Source: Nocardioides turkmenicus
Lineage (GTDB): Bacteria > Actinomycetota > Actinomycetes > Propionibacteriales > Nocardioidaceae
Assembly (NCBI RefSeq): GCF_011045035.1
Contig: NZ_JAALAA010000013.1
Span: forward strand, 62,001 to 126,000
DNA: 64,000 bases
Reading direction: 5' to 3'
Position numbers and translations under genes: made by a program. Positions 49,229 through 58,173 of this stretch are shown here, piece by piece (positions within the stretch are counted from its first letter, which is position 1; each line of letters starts with the position of its first letter). The notes under the pieces were generated by a model. The model did not search any database and was not told the DNA's origin. It was given only the letters and a program-made list of their open reading frames with translations.

Positions 49229-50322
49229 AGCTTGCACCTCTCCGCCCGGCTGTAGAACGCGACGTCGTCGAGCTGCTTCTGGATCGCCTTGACGGCGGGC
49301 GAGTTGTCGAGCACCTCACCGAGGGAGGGCAGCTTGATCGAGAAGTCGAGGTCGCAGAGGTAGTAGTTGTACCAGGACCCATAGCTGCCGATCCGCGCCT
49401 GCGACTCCAGGGTCTCGGGGAGCCGCTCGAGGGTCCGGTCGAGCAGCTTCTGGTTGCCCGGCTTGTTGAGGATGTCCATCACGCGCTTGAGCTGTTTGAT
49501 GTCCTCCTTCAGGAACGGGCGTACGTCGGTGAGCAGCCCGGCCAGCTCGTCGGTGAGGTCGCCGATGGAGGAGATCGAGTCGCCGATCGCCTCCTTGTCG
49601 CGCGCCAGGTCCTTCATCCAGCCGCTGAGCTGCTGGATGAGCTCGGCCAGCTCGGTGTGGTGCTCGTTGACGGTGTTGAGCGTCTTGGACAGGTTGGTGA
49701 TCACGTCACCGATCAGCTGGTCGCGCTCGGCCAGGGCGCTGGTCAGCTCGGCAGTCTCCGAGAGCAGGCTCGCGACCGTGCCGCCCTCGCCCTGGAGCAC
49801 GCGGATCAGGTTGAGCGAGAGCTTGTTGACGTCCTTGGGCTGCAGCGCCTGGAAGAGCGGCTGGAAGCCGTTGAAGAGCTCGGTCAGGTCGAGCGCGGGC
49901 GTGGTGTTGGCCATCGCGATCGTCTGACCCTCCCGCAACGGCGCCGCCTCGGCCTCGGGCTGCTGCCCGGCGTCCTGGGTGAGCGCGAGATAGCGGTCGC
50001 CGACCAGGTTGAGGTAGCGCACCTGGGCGCCGCTCGCGGTCGTGAGCGGGACCGTCTTGTCGACCCGGAAGGTGACCATCGCGTGGTCGCCGCCCTCGAT
50101 CTCCACGGAGAGCACCTCGCCCACGGTGATGCCGGCGACGCGTACGTCGTCCCCTTCGCTCAGACCCGAGGCGGTGGTGAACTCGGCGCGGTAGGGCACC
50201 CGGTCGCCGAACCCGACGTTGCCCATGATCGAGGCGAGCGTGCCGGTGACGAGGATCGAGATCACGGTGAAGATCGCCAGCTTAGTGCCGGCCACCGCGG
50301 TCTTGAGGTCGCGCTTGTTCAC
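49225..50322 (-). CDS. mce4B: MceB subunit of Mce4-type transporter
   Basis: This 365-residue protein begins at GTG 50322 (VNKRDLKTAVAGTK), which overlaps the mceA stop as GTGA. It has a membrane helix (LAIFTVISILVTGTLASIM), an MCE domain (YRAEFTTASGLSEGDDVRVA, GDRYLALTQDAGQQPEAEAA) and a helical domain; the C-terminus ends SRAERCKL. It is followed by small mce peptide 2. Confidence 0.92.
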   Translation of the reverse strand: MNKRDLKTAVAGTKLAIFTVISILVTGTLASIMGNVGFGDRVPYRAEFTTASGLSEGDDVRVAGITVGEVLSVEIEGGDHAMVTFRVDKTVPLTTASGAQVRYLNLVGDRYLALTQDAGQQPEAEAAPLREGQTIAMANTTPALDLTELFNGFQPLFQALQPKDVNKLSLNLIRVLQGEGGTVASLLSETAELTSALAERDQLIGDVITNLSKTLNTVNEHHTELAELIQQLSGWMKDLARDKEAIGDSISSIGDLTDELAGLLTDVRPFLKEDIKQLKRVMDILNKPGNQKLLDRTLERLPETLESQARIGSYGSWYNYYLCDLDFSIKLPSLGEVLDNSPAVKAIQKQLDDVAFYSRAERCKL

Positions 50323-51461
50323 TGCAGACCTCCGTTCCCTGGTGCCCACGGGACGTCCTCGGTGCCGTTCTCCAGCTCCATCGGGCCGGCCGGCACCTTC
50401 GGGGTCGGCAACCCGTCGCACCACGGCCCGTGGCCGATCTCGCCCCACTCGGGGCGGTCGTCACGGCCGTACGCCGGCTTCTGGGTGCCGTCCATGACCA
50501 TCGTCTGGCGCACCCGGTTCTGCTGGAAGACGGTCGCCAGCAGCTCGGTGTAGTCGTCGAGGCCCCGCAGCAGGCAGGTGTACTCCGGGGAGTAGTCGGC
50601 GAGCAGCTTGAGCAGCGGGACGGCCAGCTCGGTCTCGTACCTGATCGCCTTCTCGTTCTCGGCGAGCAGGTTCTTCGAGGTGTCGGCGACGCCGGTGACG
50701 GAGGTGAGCAGGCCGCCGAGACGACGGCGCTGCTCCGAGACGGTCGTGGCGGTGGTCGTGGTGTTCTCGAGGACCTTGACCAGGTCGGGCGCGGCCATGG
50801 AGTAGGTCTCGGCGACGTCGGCCATGTCCTCGAGATCGCGTTCGAGTGTGGGGAGGTGGACGTTCATCTCTTCGAGGTAGTCGTTGAGCTGGACCAGGGT
50901 CTCGCCGAGCTTCTCGCCGTTGCCGGAGAGCGCCGTGGCGAGGGCGTGCAGGGTGCTGTTGAGGTCCTGGGGCCGGATGGACTTCAGCAGCGGGAACAGC
51001 CGGGCCAGGATCACGTCGAGCTCGACGCTGGTGCGCACCCGGTCGGCGGGGATCACGGTGCCGTCACTGAGCGCGCCGGTGCGCTCCCCCTCGGGGTCGA
51101 CGAACTCGACGTACTTCTGCCCGAACAGCGTCGTCGGCTTGATCGCGACGCTGACGTTGGCGGGGATCCGCTCGGCCTGCTCCGGCTCGAGGCCGAGCTC
51201 GATGACGGCTTTCTTGCCGTCCTGACGGATCTCGCGGACCTGGCCCACGATGACGCCGTGCATGCGGACGTCGCCGTAGCGCGGCAGCTGCAGGCCGGCC
51301 CGGTCGGCCTCCACGCTGACCGTGGTGAACTGGACGAACGCCTTCTGGTAGATCGCCACGCACAGCGTGATGAGCAGGGCGAGGGTCACCGTGAAGGCGA
51401 TCCCGGAGACGAAGAGCTTGGTGTGCTCGGCGCGGGTGTCGCGCTGGATTCCCATCAACAT
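50319..51461 (-). CDS. mce4A: MceA subunit of Mce4-type transporter
   Basis: The 380 residues contain a membrane helix (FVSGIAFTVTLALLITLCVAI), an MCE domain (VSVEADRAGLQLPRYGDVRM, TLFGQKYVEFVDPEGERTGA), a helical domain and a C-terminal Trp/Pro-rich tail. ATG 51461 or the ATG two codons later may be used. It follows yrbE4B by 16 bp. Confidence 0.92.
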   Translation of the reverse strand: MLMGIQRDTRAEHTKLFVSGIAFTVTLALLITLCVAIYQKAFVQFTTVSVEADRAGLQLPRYGDVRMHGVIVGQVREIRQDGKKAVIELGLEPEQAERIPANVSVAIKPTTLFGQKYVEFVDPEGERTGALSDGTVIPADRVRTSVELDVILARLFPLLKSIRPQDLNSTLHALATALSGNGEKLGETLVQLNDYLEEMNVHLPTLERDLEDMADVAETYSMAAPDLVKVLENTTTTATTVSEQRRRLGGLLTSVTGVADTSKNLLAENEKAIRYETELAVPLLKLLADYSPEYTCLLRGLDDYTELLATVFQQNRVRQTMVMDGTQKPAYGRDDRPEWGEIGHGPWCDGLPTPKVPAGPMELENGTEDVPWAPGNGGLQ

Positions 51462-51477
51462 GTCGTCCGCACCGCCC

Positions 51478-52320
51478 TCAACCCGTGATCCGGACGGTGG
51501 TCGTTGAGCCCCAGATCGCGAAGCTCAGGAAGAAGTCGGCGACGACGACGGTCACGATGGACGTACGGATCGCCTTGCCGACCGCGATGCCGACCCCGGC
51601 CGGGCCGCCGGAGGCGGTGTAGCCGTAGTAGCAGTGGATCAGGATGATCGCGACCGCCAGGATGATCAGCTTGAGGAAGCTGTAGAGGATGTCGATCGGA
51701 GGCAGGAACGCCAGGAAGTAGTGGTCGTACGTCCCGCCCGACTGCCCGTACATCAGCGTCGTGATCAGCCGGGGGCTGAGGTAGGAGGCGCACAGCGCGA
51801 CGATGTAGAGGGGGATGACGGCCAGGAAGCCGGCGATCATCCGGGTGGTGACCAGGTAGGGCAGGCTCGGCACACCCATCGCCTCGAGCGCATCGATCTC
51901 CTCCGAGATCCGCATCGCGCCCAGCCGCGCGGTGTAGCCGCAGCCGACGGTCGCGGCCAGCGCGATCGAGGAGATCAGCGGCGCGACCTCGCGGGTGTTG
52001 AAGAAGGCCGAGATGAACGCGGAGAACTTCGCGACACCGATCTGGCTCAGGCTCGCGTAGCCCTGGATGCCGACCTCGGAACCCGCGAAGAAGGCCATGA
52101 AGGCGATGACTCCGACGGTGCCGGCGATCATGGTCAGGCCACCGGCGCCGAAGGCGACCTCGGCCAGGATGTTGAGCACCTCCCGCTTGTAGCGGCGGAC
52201 GGCGCGCGGCGCCCAGGCCAGCGCCTTGGCGTAGAAGATCAGCTGGTCGCCATAGCCCTCGACGGCCTGGCGCTGCTCCTTGACGATCTGGTTGCCCACC
52301 TGGGCGAGCGTGCTGGACAC
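51478..52320 (-). CDS. yrbE4B: YrbE4B, Mce4 permease
   Basis: A 280-residue MlaE-family integral membrane permease with about six helices and the MlaE signature LGAMRISEEIDALEAMGVPS. GTG start. With YrbE4A it forms the inner-membrane permease pair of the sterol importer; the ATPase (MceG type) is not in the window. It lies 6 bp after yrbE4A. Confidence 0.93.
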   Translation of the reverse strand: MSSTLAQVGNQIVKEQRQAVEGYGDQLIFYAKALAWAPRAVRRYKREVLNILAEVAFGAGGLTMIAGTVGVIAFMAFFAGSEVGIQGYASLSQIGVAKFSAFISAFFNTREVAPLISSIALAATVGCGYTARLGAMRISEEIDALEAMGVPSLPYLVTTRMIAGFLAVIPLYIVALCASYLSPRLITTLMYGQSGGTYDHYFLAFLPPIDILYSFLKLIILAVAIILIHCYYGYTASGGPAGVGIAVGKAIRTSIVTVVVADFFLSFAIWGSTTTVRITG

Positions 52321-52326
52321 CGGGGA

Positions 52327-53100
52327 TCACAACCCGTCCTGAGGAACGATCTGGAAGTAGACCGCGGTCATGATGGAGTTGAGGACGAACAGCATCATGA
52401 AGGCGATGATCACGGCCTCGTTGACCGCTCGGCCGACACCGCTGGGACCACCCTGGGCGTTGAGGCCGTTGTAGGCGCCGATGATCGCGGCCAGGAACCC
52501 GAACAGGGCCGACTTCACCATCGAGATGTAGAGGTCGGGCAGGCTGGCCAGCGCGGTGAAGCTCGACAGGAACGCACCGGCCGAGCCGCCCTGGACGATC
52601 ACCGTGAAGAAGTAGCCGCCGCCGATCCCGGTCGCGATGACGATCCCGTTGATCATCACGCTCACGAACAGGCAGGCGAGGACCCGTGGGATCACCAGCC
52701 GGACGACCGGGTCGATGCCCAGCACCTCCATCGCGTCGATCTCCTCACGGATCTTGCGTGAGCCCATGTCGGAGCAGATCGCCGACCCGGCGGCGCCGGC
52801 GATGATCAGCGCGGCCGCCATCGGCGCCGCCTCCCGGACCACCGCGAGCACCGCCGTCGCCCCCGCGAACGACTGCGCCCCGAGCTGGCCGGCGAGATTG
52901 CCGACCTGGAGGGAGATGACGGCTCCGAACGGGATCGAGACCAGCACTGCGGGCATCATCGTGACGCTGGTGATGAACCACGCCTGCTCGAGGAACTCGC
53001 GGAGCTGGAACTTGGTCGTGAACGTCCCCTTGACGACCTCTCCGGTCATCAAGCCCATCCCGCCCACGCCTCGGACCAGCGAGGCGAACTGCACTGCCAT
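52327..53100 (-). CDS. yrbE4A: YrbE4A, Mce4 permease
   Basis: This 257-residue MlaE-family permease carries SRKIREEIDAMEVLGIDPVV and several hydrophobic helices (VLACLFVSVMINGIVIATGI, SALFGFLAAIIGAYNGL). It is the first gene of the mce4-type operon, 51 bp from a KstR operator, giving steroid-responsive import. Confidence 0.93.
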   Translation of the reverse strand: MAVQFASLVRGVGGMGLMTGEVVKGTFTTKFQLREFLEQAWFITSVTMMPAVLVSIPFGAVISLQVGNLAGQLGAQSFAGATAVLAVVREAAPMAAALIIAGAAGSAICSDMGSRKIREEIDAMEVLGIDPVVRLVIPRVLACLFVSVMINGIVIATGIGGGYFFTVIVQGGSAGAFLSSFTALASLPDLYISMVKSALFGFLAAIIGAYNGLNAQGGPSGVGRAVNEAVIIAFMMLFVLNSIMTAVYFQIVPQDGL

Positions 53101-53151
53101 CCTTCACCTTCCGCGAGGTCTTGTGACTGGGCTCACGTTTCAAGCCTGTAG

Positions 53152-53165
53152 TAGAACACGTTTCA
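53152..53165. promoter_or_regulatory. KstR operator for the mce operon
   Basis: TAGAACACGTTTCA fits TnnAACnnGTTnnA exactly. Between here and 53406 there is no supported gene; the gap holds a weak dyad CTTACCCGCCAGTAGG at about 53230 and, near its end, TTAGAT (53392-53397), a possible -10 for the next gene. Confidence 0.87.
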
Positions 53166-53433
53166 GTTCTGAGGGCAACGACCCGGCTCCGACATGTCGC
53201 GGAACGGGGTGGGAGGTATTTCGGTCCAACGACTTACCCGCCAGTAGGTGACGGGGATCACAGGATCCTCCACCCCGGCGTACCGATCAGTGAAGGCGGT
53301 TCTCGCATGCTGGTCCCGGGCCGGGCAGGCGCATCGGAGCCGTCCCCGCGTCGCAGATGTGCGCACCGGTGTGTCTCGGCGCGATCGGCCGGTTAGATTG
53401 GGGACTGTGATGAGACTGTCGCCGGGGGGCGTC

Positions 53434-54684
53434 ATGAGGTTCCTACGCCGCCTGCTCCTCGTCGTCTTCGGCGTCCCGGTGGCGCTTGCCGTCGCGATGA
53501 GCCTCGTCGACGCCTACCGTAGCCGCAGGAAAGGCGGCCGGCGGGCCAAGCCGTTCCCGGTCACACCGCCGCGGACCAACAACGTCGGCGACGGCACGGT
53601 GACCACCTACACCTTCGGCAACGACCTCTACGACGACATGATCGCCGCCATCGACGGCGCGAAGAAGCAGATCTTCCTGGAGACCTACATCTGGAAGGGC
53701 GACGAGGTCGGTCAGCGGTTCAAGCAGGCGCTCGCCGCGGCGACCGAGCGGGGCGTCGAGGTCTACTGCATCTTCGACGAGCTCGCCAACCTCGTGGTGC
53801 CGTCCCGTTTCAAGCGGTTCCCCGAGGGTATGCACGTGCTGCGCTATCCCACCTACGCGGCCGGCTGGCGCTTCTTCGACCTCTCCCGCTACGGCCGCGA
53901 CCACCGCAAGATCCTGGTCGTCGACGACACCGTCGGGTTCGTCGGCGGCTACAACATCGGCACCGCGTACGCCACCGAGTGGCGCGACACGCACGTGCGG
54001 ATCACCGGGCCCGGCGTGTGGGACCTCCGCCGCGCGTTCGCGGACTTCTGGAACCTCAACCGCCGGCGGCCGCACCCGCTCACCCACCGGACCGGCGCCG
54101 AGGGTCCGCTGCTCATCGAGACCGCGCCCTCCTGGGACCCCGACCTGCGGTTCCACCGCAACGTACCCCGGTTGTGGATGTTCCCGATCCGCTCGATGTA
54201 CCTCGAGGCCATCAACCGGGCCTCCCGCAACATCTACCTGACCACCGCCTACTTCGTCCCCGACGAGGACTTCGTGAACGCGCTCAAGGCCGCCGCGCAG
54301 CGCGGGGTCGACGTACGCATCCTGCTGCCGTTGAAGTCCAACCACGTCGTCGTCGACTGGATCTCGCGCGGTTACTTCTCCCAGCTGCTCGACGCGGGGG
54401 TGCGGATCCTGCGGTTCAAGGATGCGATGATCCACGCCAAGACGGCCACCGTCGACGGCTTCTGGTCCACCGTCGGCACCGCCAACATCGACCGGCTCTC
54501 GCTCACCGGCAACTACGAGATCAACCTGGAGATCTTCGACCGCGACGTCGCCAAGCAGATGGAGGAGATCTTCTCCCGCGACGAGTCCAACGCGCTCGAG
54601 CTGACCGCCGCCGAGTGGGCCGCCCGCGACATCCACCGCAAGTTCACCGAGCTCGTCCTCACTCCGCTGCGACCGCTGCTCTGA
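53434..54684 (+). CDS. Phospholipase D-family cardiolipin synthase-like protein
   Basis: From ATG 53434 the 416-residue protein has one N-terminal membrane helix (LLLVVFGVPVALAVAMSLV) and two PLD catalytic HKD motifs: HRKILVVDDTVGFVGGYNIG and HAKTATVDGFWSTVGTANID. This is the layout of bacterial cardiolipin synthases, which condense phospholipids. GGGGGG upstream supports this ATG; an ATG at 53410 and GTG at 53407 are alternatives, the latter leaderless behind TTAGAT. It is not linked to the mce operon by any shared operator. Confidence 0.85.
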   Translation: MRFLRRLLLVVFGVPVALAVAMSLVDAYRSRRKGGRRAKPFPVTPPRTNNVGDGTVTTYTFGNDLYDDMIAAIDGAKKQIFLETYIWKGDEVGQRFKQALAAATERGVEVYCIFDELANLVVPSRFKRFPEGMHVLRYPTYAAGWRFFDLSRYGRDHRKILVVDDTVGFVGGYNIGTAYATEWRDTHVRITGPGVWDLRRAFADFWNLNRRRPHPLTHRTGAEGPLLIETAPSWDPDLRFHRNVPRLWMFPIRSMYLEAINRASRNIYLTTAYFVPDEDFVNALKAAAQRGVDVRILLPLKSNHVVVDWISRGYFSQLLDAGVRILRFKDAMIHAKTATVDGFWSTVGTANIDRLSLTGNYEINLEIFDRDVAKQMEEIFSRDESNALELTAAEWAARDIHRKFTELVLTPLRPLL

Positions 54685-54691
54685 GGGCCTT

Positions 54692-54761
54692 CCGAGTCGG
54701 CGGATCTGCCCCCGTGCCTGGCGAGCGAAGCGAGCCAGAGGGGGCTGATGCGCCGACTCGG
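54692..54761. terminator. Convergent-gap inverted repeat of the CCGAGTCGGC family
   Basis: The arms 54692-54713 (starting CCGAGTCGGCGGATCTG) and 54740-54761 pair at 20 of 22 positions. The arm is nearly the same unit as in the array at 1966-2145. The loop holds GAGCGAAGCGAG. The position 8 bp after the PLD stop and before the end of the convergent glycosylase gene fits a bidirectional terminator. Confidence 0.7.
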
Positions 54762-54777
54762 CAGTAAAACCAGAAGC

Positions 54778-55683
54778 TCAAGAAGGCAAATGCGTGCGAG
54801 GCGACATCTTCGGCCCCCGCCGAGGCCGCTTCCCAGCCCCCCGATAGATGAGCGCGACGACGCGGCCGCGATGCGGCCGGAAGGACTCCAGATAGTCGCG
54901 AAGCCGATCGTCGTCCCACGGCTTGTTGGTCAACGCCCACCCGACGTCCTTGGCCAGGTGGTAGTCGCCGAAGCTGACCGCGTCCGGATCGCCGAGGGCC
55001 CGCTGGCGCACCTCGGCGACGGTCCACTCGCCGATGCCCGGGATGGTGGTGAGCCGTCGCTCGACCTCCTCGCCGGGAAGCCCGGCGGTGCGCTCGACTG
55101 CGCTCGCGACCCGGGCGGCCTGCAGCACCGCCTTCGAGCGGGCCGGGTCGACCGGCATCCGCAGCCAGTCCCAGCTCGGGATGGTGCGCAGGGTCTCCGG
55201 AGTCGGCTGCAGGCGCAGCCCGTGGTCGGCGCCGGGGCCAGGAGCGACCTCGCCGAAACGCCGGACCAGGTTGCCGAACCCTCGGAACGCCTCGTTGTTG
55301 GTGACCTTCTGCTCGATGATCGAGGGCACCAGCGCCTCCATCACCAGCCCGGTGCGTCCGAAGCGGGGCACCTCGAAGCGCTCGAGCAGCGTCGCGACCA
55401 GCGGGTCGTCGGTGTGGAACTCCTCGGGCCGGTCATCGGCGCCGAGCAGGGCCGGCACCTGTTCCAGCGCCCACTCGGCCCCTTCGCCCCACGCCTCGGA
55501 CTCGACCTCGGCGTCGCGCTGCCGCAGCCTGAGCGTGGCGGGTCCGTGTGGCGTACGGACGGCTCGCCAGTGGTCCTCGCCGATGATCTTGTACGTCGGG
55601 TCTCCGAGCCCGCGCCGAAGCGGCCGCAGCATCGAGGCGAGGCCCACCGCATAGCCCGGACGGACCGTCCGCTGCGCACTCAT
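54778..55683 (-). CDS. AlkA-type DNA-3-methyladenine glycosylase
   Basis: This 301-residue protein has the helix-hairpin-helix glycosylase core: VPSIIEQKVTNNEA, TTIPGIGEWTVAEVRQRALG with the hairpin PGIGEWT, and the catalytic Asp in DAVSFGDYHLAKDVGW. It removes alkylated purines from DNA. Known AlkA proteins are about 280-300 residues. Its ATG overlaps the upstream hydrolase stop as ATGA. Confidence 0.87.
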   Translation of the reverse strand: MSAQRTVRPGYAVGLASMLRPLRRGLGDPTYKIIGEDHWRAVRTPHGPATLRLRQRDAEVESEAWGEGAEWALEQVPALLGADDRPEEFHTDDPLVATLLERFEVPRFGRTGLVMEALVPSIIEQKVTNNEAFRGFGNLVRRFGEVAPGPGADHGLRLQPTPETLRTIPSWDWLRMPVDPARSKAVLQAARVASAVERTAGLPGEEVERRLTTIPGIGEWTVAEVRQRALGDPDAVSFGDYHLAKDVGWALTNKPWDDDRLRDYLESFRPHRGRVVALIYRGAGKRPRRGPKMSPRTHLPS

Positions 55684-57083
55684 GCCTCGAGGTTAACCCG
55701 CGGGAAGACCCGGCTCGTGGTCAGATGCGTCGCCCGGCCACCCGGGTCGCTGCCGGTGAACCCGAAGACATGGTGCGCGCCGTGCAGCGCGTCGGCGGTG
55801 ACGACCTGGTCGGCGGCGTACGGGAGGACCTCGTAGCTCTGCGGCTGGTCGCCGACGGCGGCTGCCTCGGGTCCCGGGATCTCCTCGACCCACAGCCGCC
55901 CGTCGGGGTTCCGGCGCAGCGTCCAGTCGACGATCCGGGCGCGGTAGGTGCCGAGCAGCCGGTCGGCGTCAAAGTCCGCCGGGGGCTGCTCGGGTGGCAC
56001 CGGGTCGGGGGCGATGCGTACGCCGGCGAGGTCGTGGAGAAGGTGACCGACCACGTCGTGGTAGAGGCCGCAGGTGTCGCCGCCGTTGGTGAGGAGCGCG
56101 ACCGCCAGACCGTGCTCTGGCACCATCCGGAAGAACGCCGACTGCCCGATCGTCTGGCCGTCGTGGCCGACGATCCCCTGTCTGGTGTCGTCGAGGGACC
56201 ACCCCAGGCCGCGCGCCTCGGAGCGCATGGACGCGGGGTGGTCGACCTGACTGGTGAGCACGTCGGCGCAGGAGGCGGCCGAGAGGACGCGGGTGCCGTC
56301 GCGGGCGGTCCCGCCGGCCAGATGCATGGCGGCGAAGCCGAGCAGGTCGCGTACGCGCATCGAGAGCATCGCGCCGACGGGACCGCTGGCGCGGGCCATC
56401 CCCCAGGACGGGCCGGGACGGAGGACGTGGTCCGGCGCGGGATCGATGTGGCCCATCGCGGCGCGGAACCGGATCGCGTCGTAGGGCGTCGTGGCGAGGT
56501 GGGTGAGGCCCATCGGCGCGGCGAGATGCTCGTGGAGCGCCCGGTCCCAGGTGGTGCCGCGCAGCACCTCGACCAGACGTCCGAGCACCGCAAATCCTGC
56601 GTTGGAGTAGGAGAACCGCTCCCCTGGCCCGAAGATCTGCGGCAGGTCGCCCATCGAGTCGACGAACCGCTCGACCGCGTCGTCGCCGGGTCCGTGGTCG
56701 GTGAAGATGTCGCCCTCGAAGCCGGCCGTGTGCGAGAGCAGGTGGCGGACGGTGATCGTCCGGGTCGCCTCCTCGTCGGCGACCCGGAAGCCCGGCAGAT
56801 GACGGACCACCTCGTCGTCGAGGGCGATCGTGCCCTCGTCGACGAGCTGCATCACCAGGTCGGTGGTCCACAGCTTGGTGATCGAGCCGATCTGGAACAG
56901 CGAGTCGGTGGTCGCCTCGACCCCGGTGTCGAGGTTGAGGATTCCGCACGCATGGTCGACCACCTCGCCGTCGAGGAGAACGCCGACGGCAGCGGCCGGC
57001 GCCCGGCGTCGCTCCATGAGGGCGGGCAGCTCGTCGCGGAGCCAGGCGTAGGTGGTCGAGAGGGGCATCGGGTCGCTGCTCAT
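55680..57083 (-). CDS. Serine hydrolase, class C beta-lactamase fold
   Basis: The 467-residue protein has Ser-x-x-Lys in QIGSITKLW, Tyr-x-Asn in FSYSNAGFAV and His-x-Gly in GHDGQTIGQS, so all three active-site motifs of the PBP/beta-lactamase C family are present. A C-terminal beta domain follows from about residue 370. No signal peptide is visible, so it is probably a cytoplasmic esterase or peptidase and not a beta-lactamase. ATG 57083 overlaps the MarR gene stop as ATGA. Confidence 0.87.
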   Translation of the reverse strand: MSSDPMPLSTTYAWLRDELPALMERRRAPAAAVGVLLDGEVVDHACGILNLDTGVEATTDSLFQIGSITKLWTTDLVMQLVDEGTIALDDEVVRHLPGFRVADEEATRTITVRHLLSHTAGFEGDIFTDHGPGDDAVERFVDSMGDLPQIFGPGERFSYSNAGFAVLGRLVEVLRGTTWDRALHEHLAAPMGLTHLATTPYDAIRFRAAMGHIDPAPDHVLRPGPSWGMARASGPVGAMLSMRVRDLLGFAAMHLAGGTARDGTRVLSAASCADVLTSQVDHPASMRSEARGLGWSLDDTRQGIVGHDGQTIGQSAFFRMVPEHGLAVALLTNGGDTCGLYHDVVGHLLHDLAGVRIAPDPVPPEQPPADFDADRLLGTYRARIVDWTLRRNPDGRLWVEEIPGPEAAAVGDQPQSYEVLPYAADQVVTADALHGAHHVFGFTGSDPGGRATHLTTSRVFPRVNLEA

Positions 57084-57496
57084 CGGTCGTTCTCGACCAG
57101 AGCCGTCAGTGCCCGCTGGAACGCCGCCCGGTCGGCCGGGTCGAGATCGGCCAGCAGCTCGGCCTCCATCGCCTCGATGGCCTCCCGGCATCGGCGGAGG
57201 ACCCGCGAGCCGGCAGGGGTCAGGGAGACGATCCGGTTGCGGCGGTCGGCCGGGTCGGGCTGGCGCACGACCATGCCCTCGGCCTCGAGGCGGTCGAGGT
57301 TGCCGATCAGCCGGGTCTTGTCACGTCCCGTGGCCGCGGCGAGCTGCGCCTGCGTGGGCGCGTCCGAGTCGGCCAGCGCGGTCAGTACCGCGTAGTCCCA
57401 CATCTCCAGTCCCGCGGCGTCGAGGATCGGCTTCTCGCGAGCCATCACCTCGCGCATCAGACGGGACAGCAGGAAGCCGAGCTCGGGTCGATCCAC
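57080..57496 (-). CDS. MarR-family regulator
   Basis: The 138 residues have the MarR winged helix: WDYAVLTALADSDAPTQAQL, LAAATGRDKTRLIGNLDRLE, and wing DPADRRNRIVSLTPAG. It heads a three-gene unit with the serine hydrolase and the glycosylase, all joined by 4-bp overlaps, and is divergent from the TIGR03086-type gene, with 52 bp between. Confidence 0.9.
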   Translation of the reverse strand: MDRPELGFLLSRLMREVMAREKPILDAAGLEMWDYAVLTALADSDAPTQAQLAAATGRDKTRLIGNLDRLEAEGMVVRQPDPADRRNRIVSLTPAGSRVLRRCREAIEAMEAELLADLDPADRAAFQRALTALVENDR

Positions 57497-57524
57497 CGCA
57501 GAATGTTAACCGGTCGACATATCG

Positions 57525-57558
57525 TCTACGCCTGCTTACGATCTACATATGCTTACTT
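57525..57558. repeat. 17-bp tandem repeat at a divergent promoter
   Basis: TCTACGCCTGCTTACGA (57525-57541) is followed directly by TCTACATATGCTTACTT (57542-57558); 12 of 17 positions agree. The second copy spans the start codon at 57549. It may be a target of the adjacent MarR protein and would leave the downstream mRNA leaderless or with a very short leader. Confidence 0.4.
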
Positions 57559-58133
57559 TTACGGAGATGCTCGCGGAGTATGACCGCGCCCTCGACGACG
57601 CCACCGCCCTCGCTGCTGAGGCGAGCGACCTGACCGTTCCCACCCCGTGCGCCGAGTGGGACCTGGCCGCCCTGTTCGGCCACATGGTCGGGCAGAACCT
57701 CGGCTTCGCCGCGGCGGTCACCGACGGAGACGCACCGGTCGCTGCGTACGCATCGGTGCCCGTGAATGCCCACGACGTCGCCCGCCGCTGGGAGGACTCC
57801 GCGGCCCGGGCGCGGGAGGCGTTCGGCGCCGCCGACCCGGAGGCGACCATCCACCTCGCCGAGTTCGGCTTCCGACCGACCGTCGCGGTCGCGCTGAGCA
57901 TGCAGCTGCTCGACGCCGCCGTCCACGCCTGGGACGTCGCGACGGCTCTCCGGCGCAACTATCAGCCGTCGGAGGCCACGGTGAGCCTCGTGCTCGGCCT
58001 GGCCCGGCAGATCGCCGGTACGCCGGGCGGGACGCCGGTGTTCGGCGCGCCGCTCGAGGAGCGCGGCGACGACCCGTGGGGTGACGCGCTGCGTCTGCTC
58101 GGGCGCGACCCGGAGCGGCAGGTGGCGGTGTAG
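57549..58133 (+). CDS. TIGR03086-type metal-binding protein (DinB/MDMPI fold)
   Basis: The 194-residue protein has the mycothiol-dependent maleylpyruvate isomerase N-terminal fold of TIGR03086: TPCAEWDLAALFGHMVGQNL near residue 32 and LDAAVHAWDVATAL with a metal-ligand His near 126. Family members are thought to be thiol-linked transferases or isomerases in actinobacteria. It is divergent from marR and 40 bp before the ligase gene. Confidence 0.85.
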   Translation: MLTFTEMLAEYDRALDDATALAAEASDLTVPTPCAEWDLAALFGHMVGQNLGFAAAVTDGDAPVAAYASVPVNAHDVARRWEDSAARAREAFGAADPEATIHLAEFGFRPTVAVALSMQLLDAAVHAWDVATALRRNYQPSEATVSLVLGLARQIAGTPGGTPVFGAPLEERGDDPWGDALRLLGRDPERQVAV

Positions 58134-58173
58134 CGCAAGGGTGGTCTCGACGCCGTGAGGTTCACTAGGAGAC

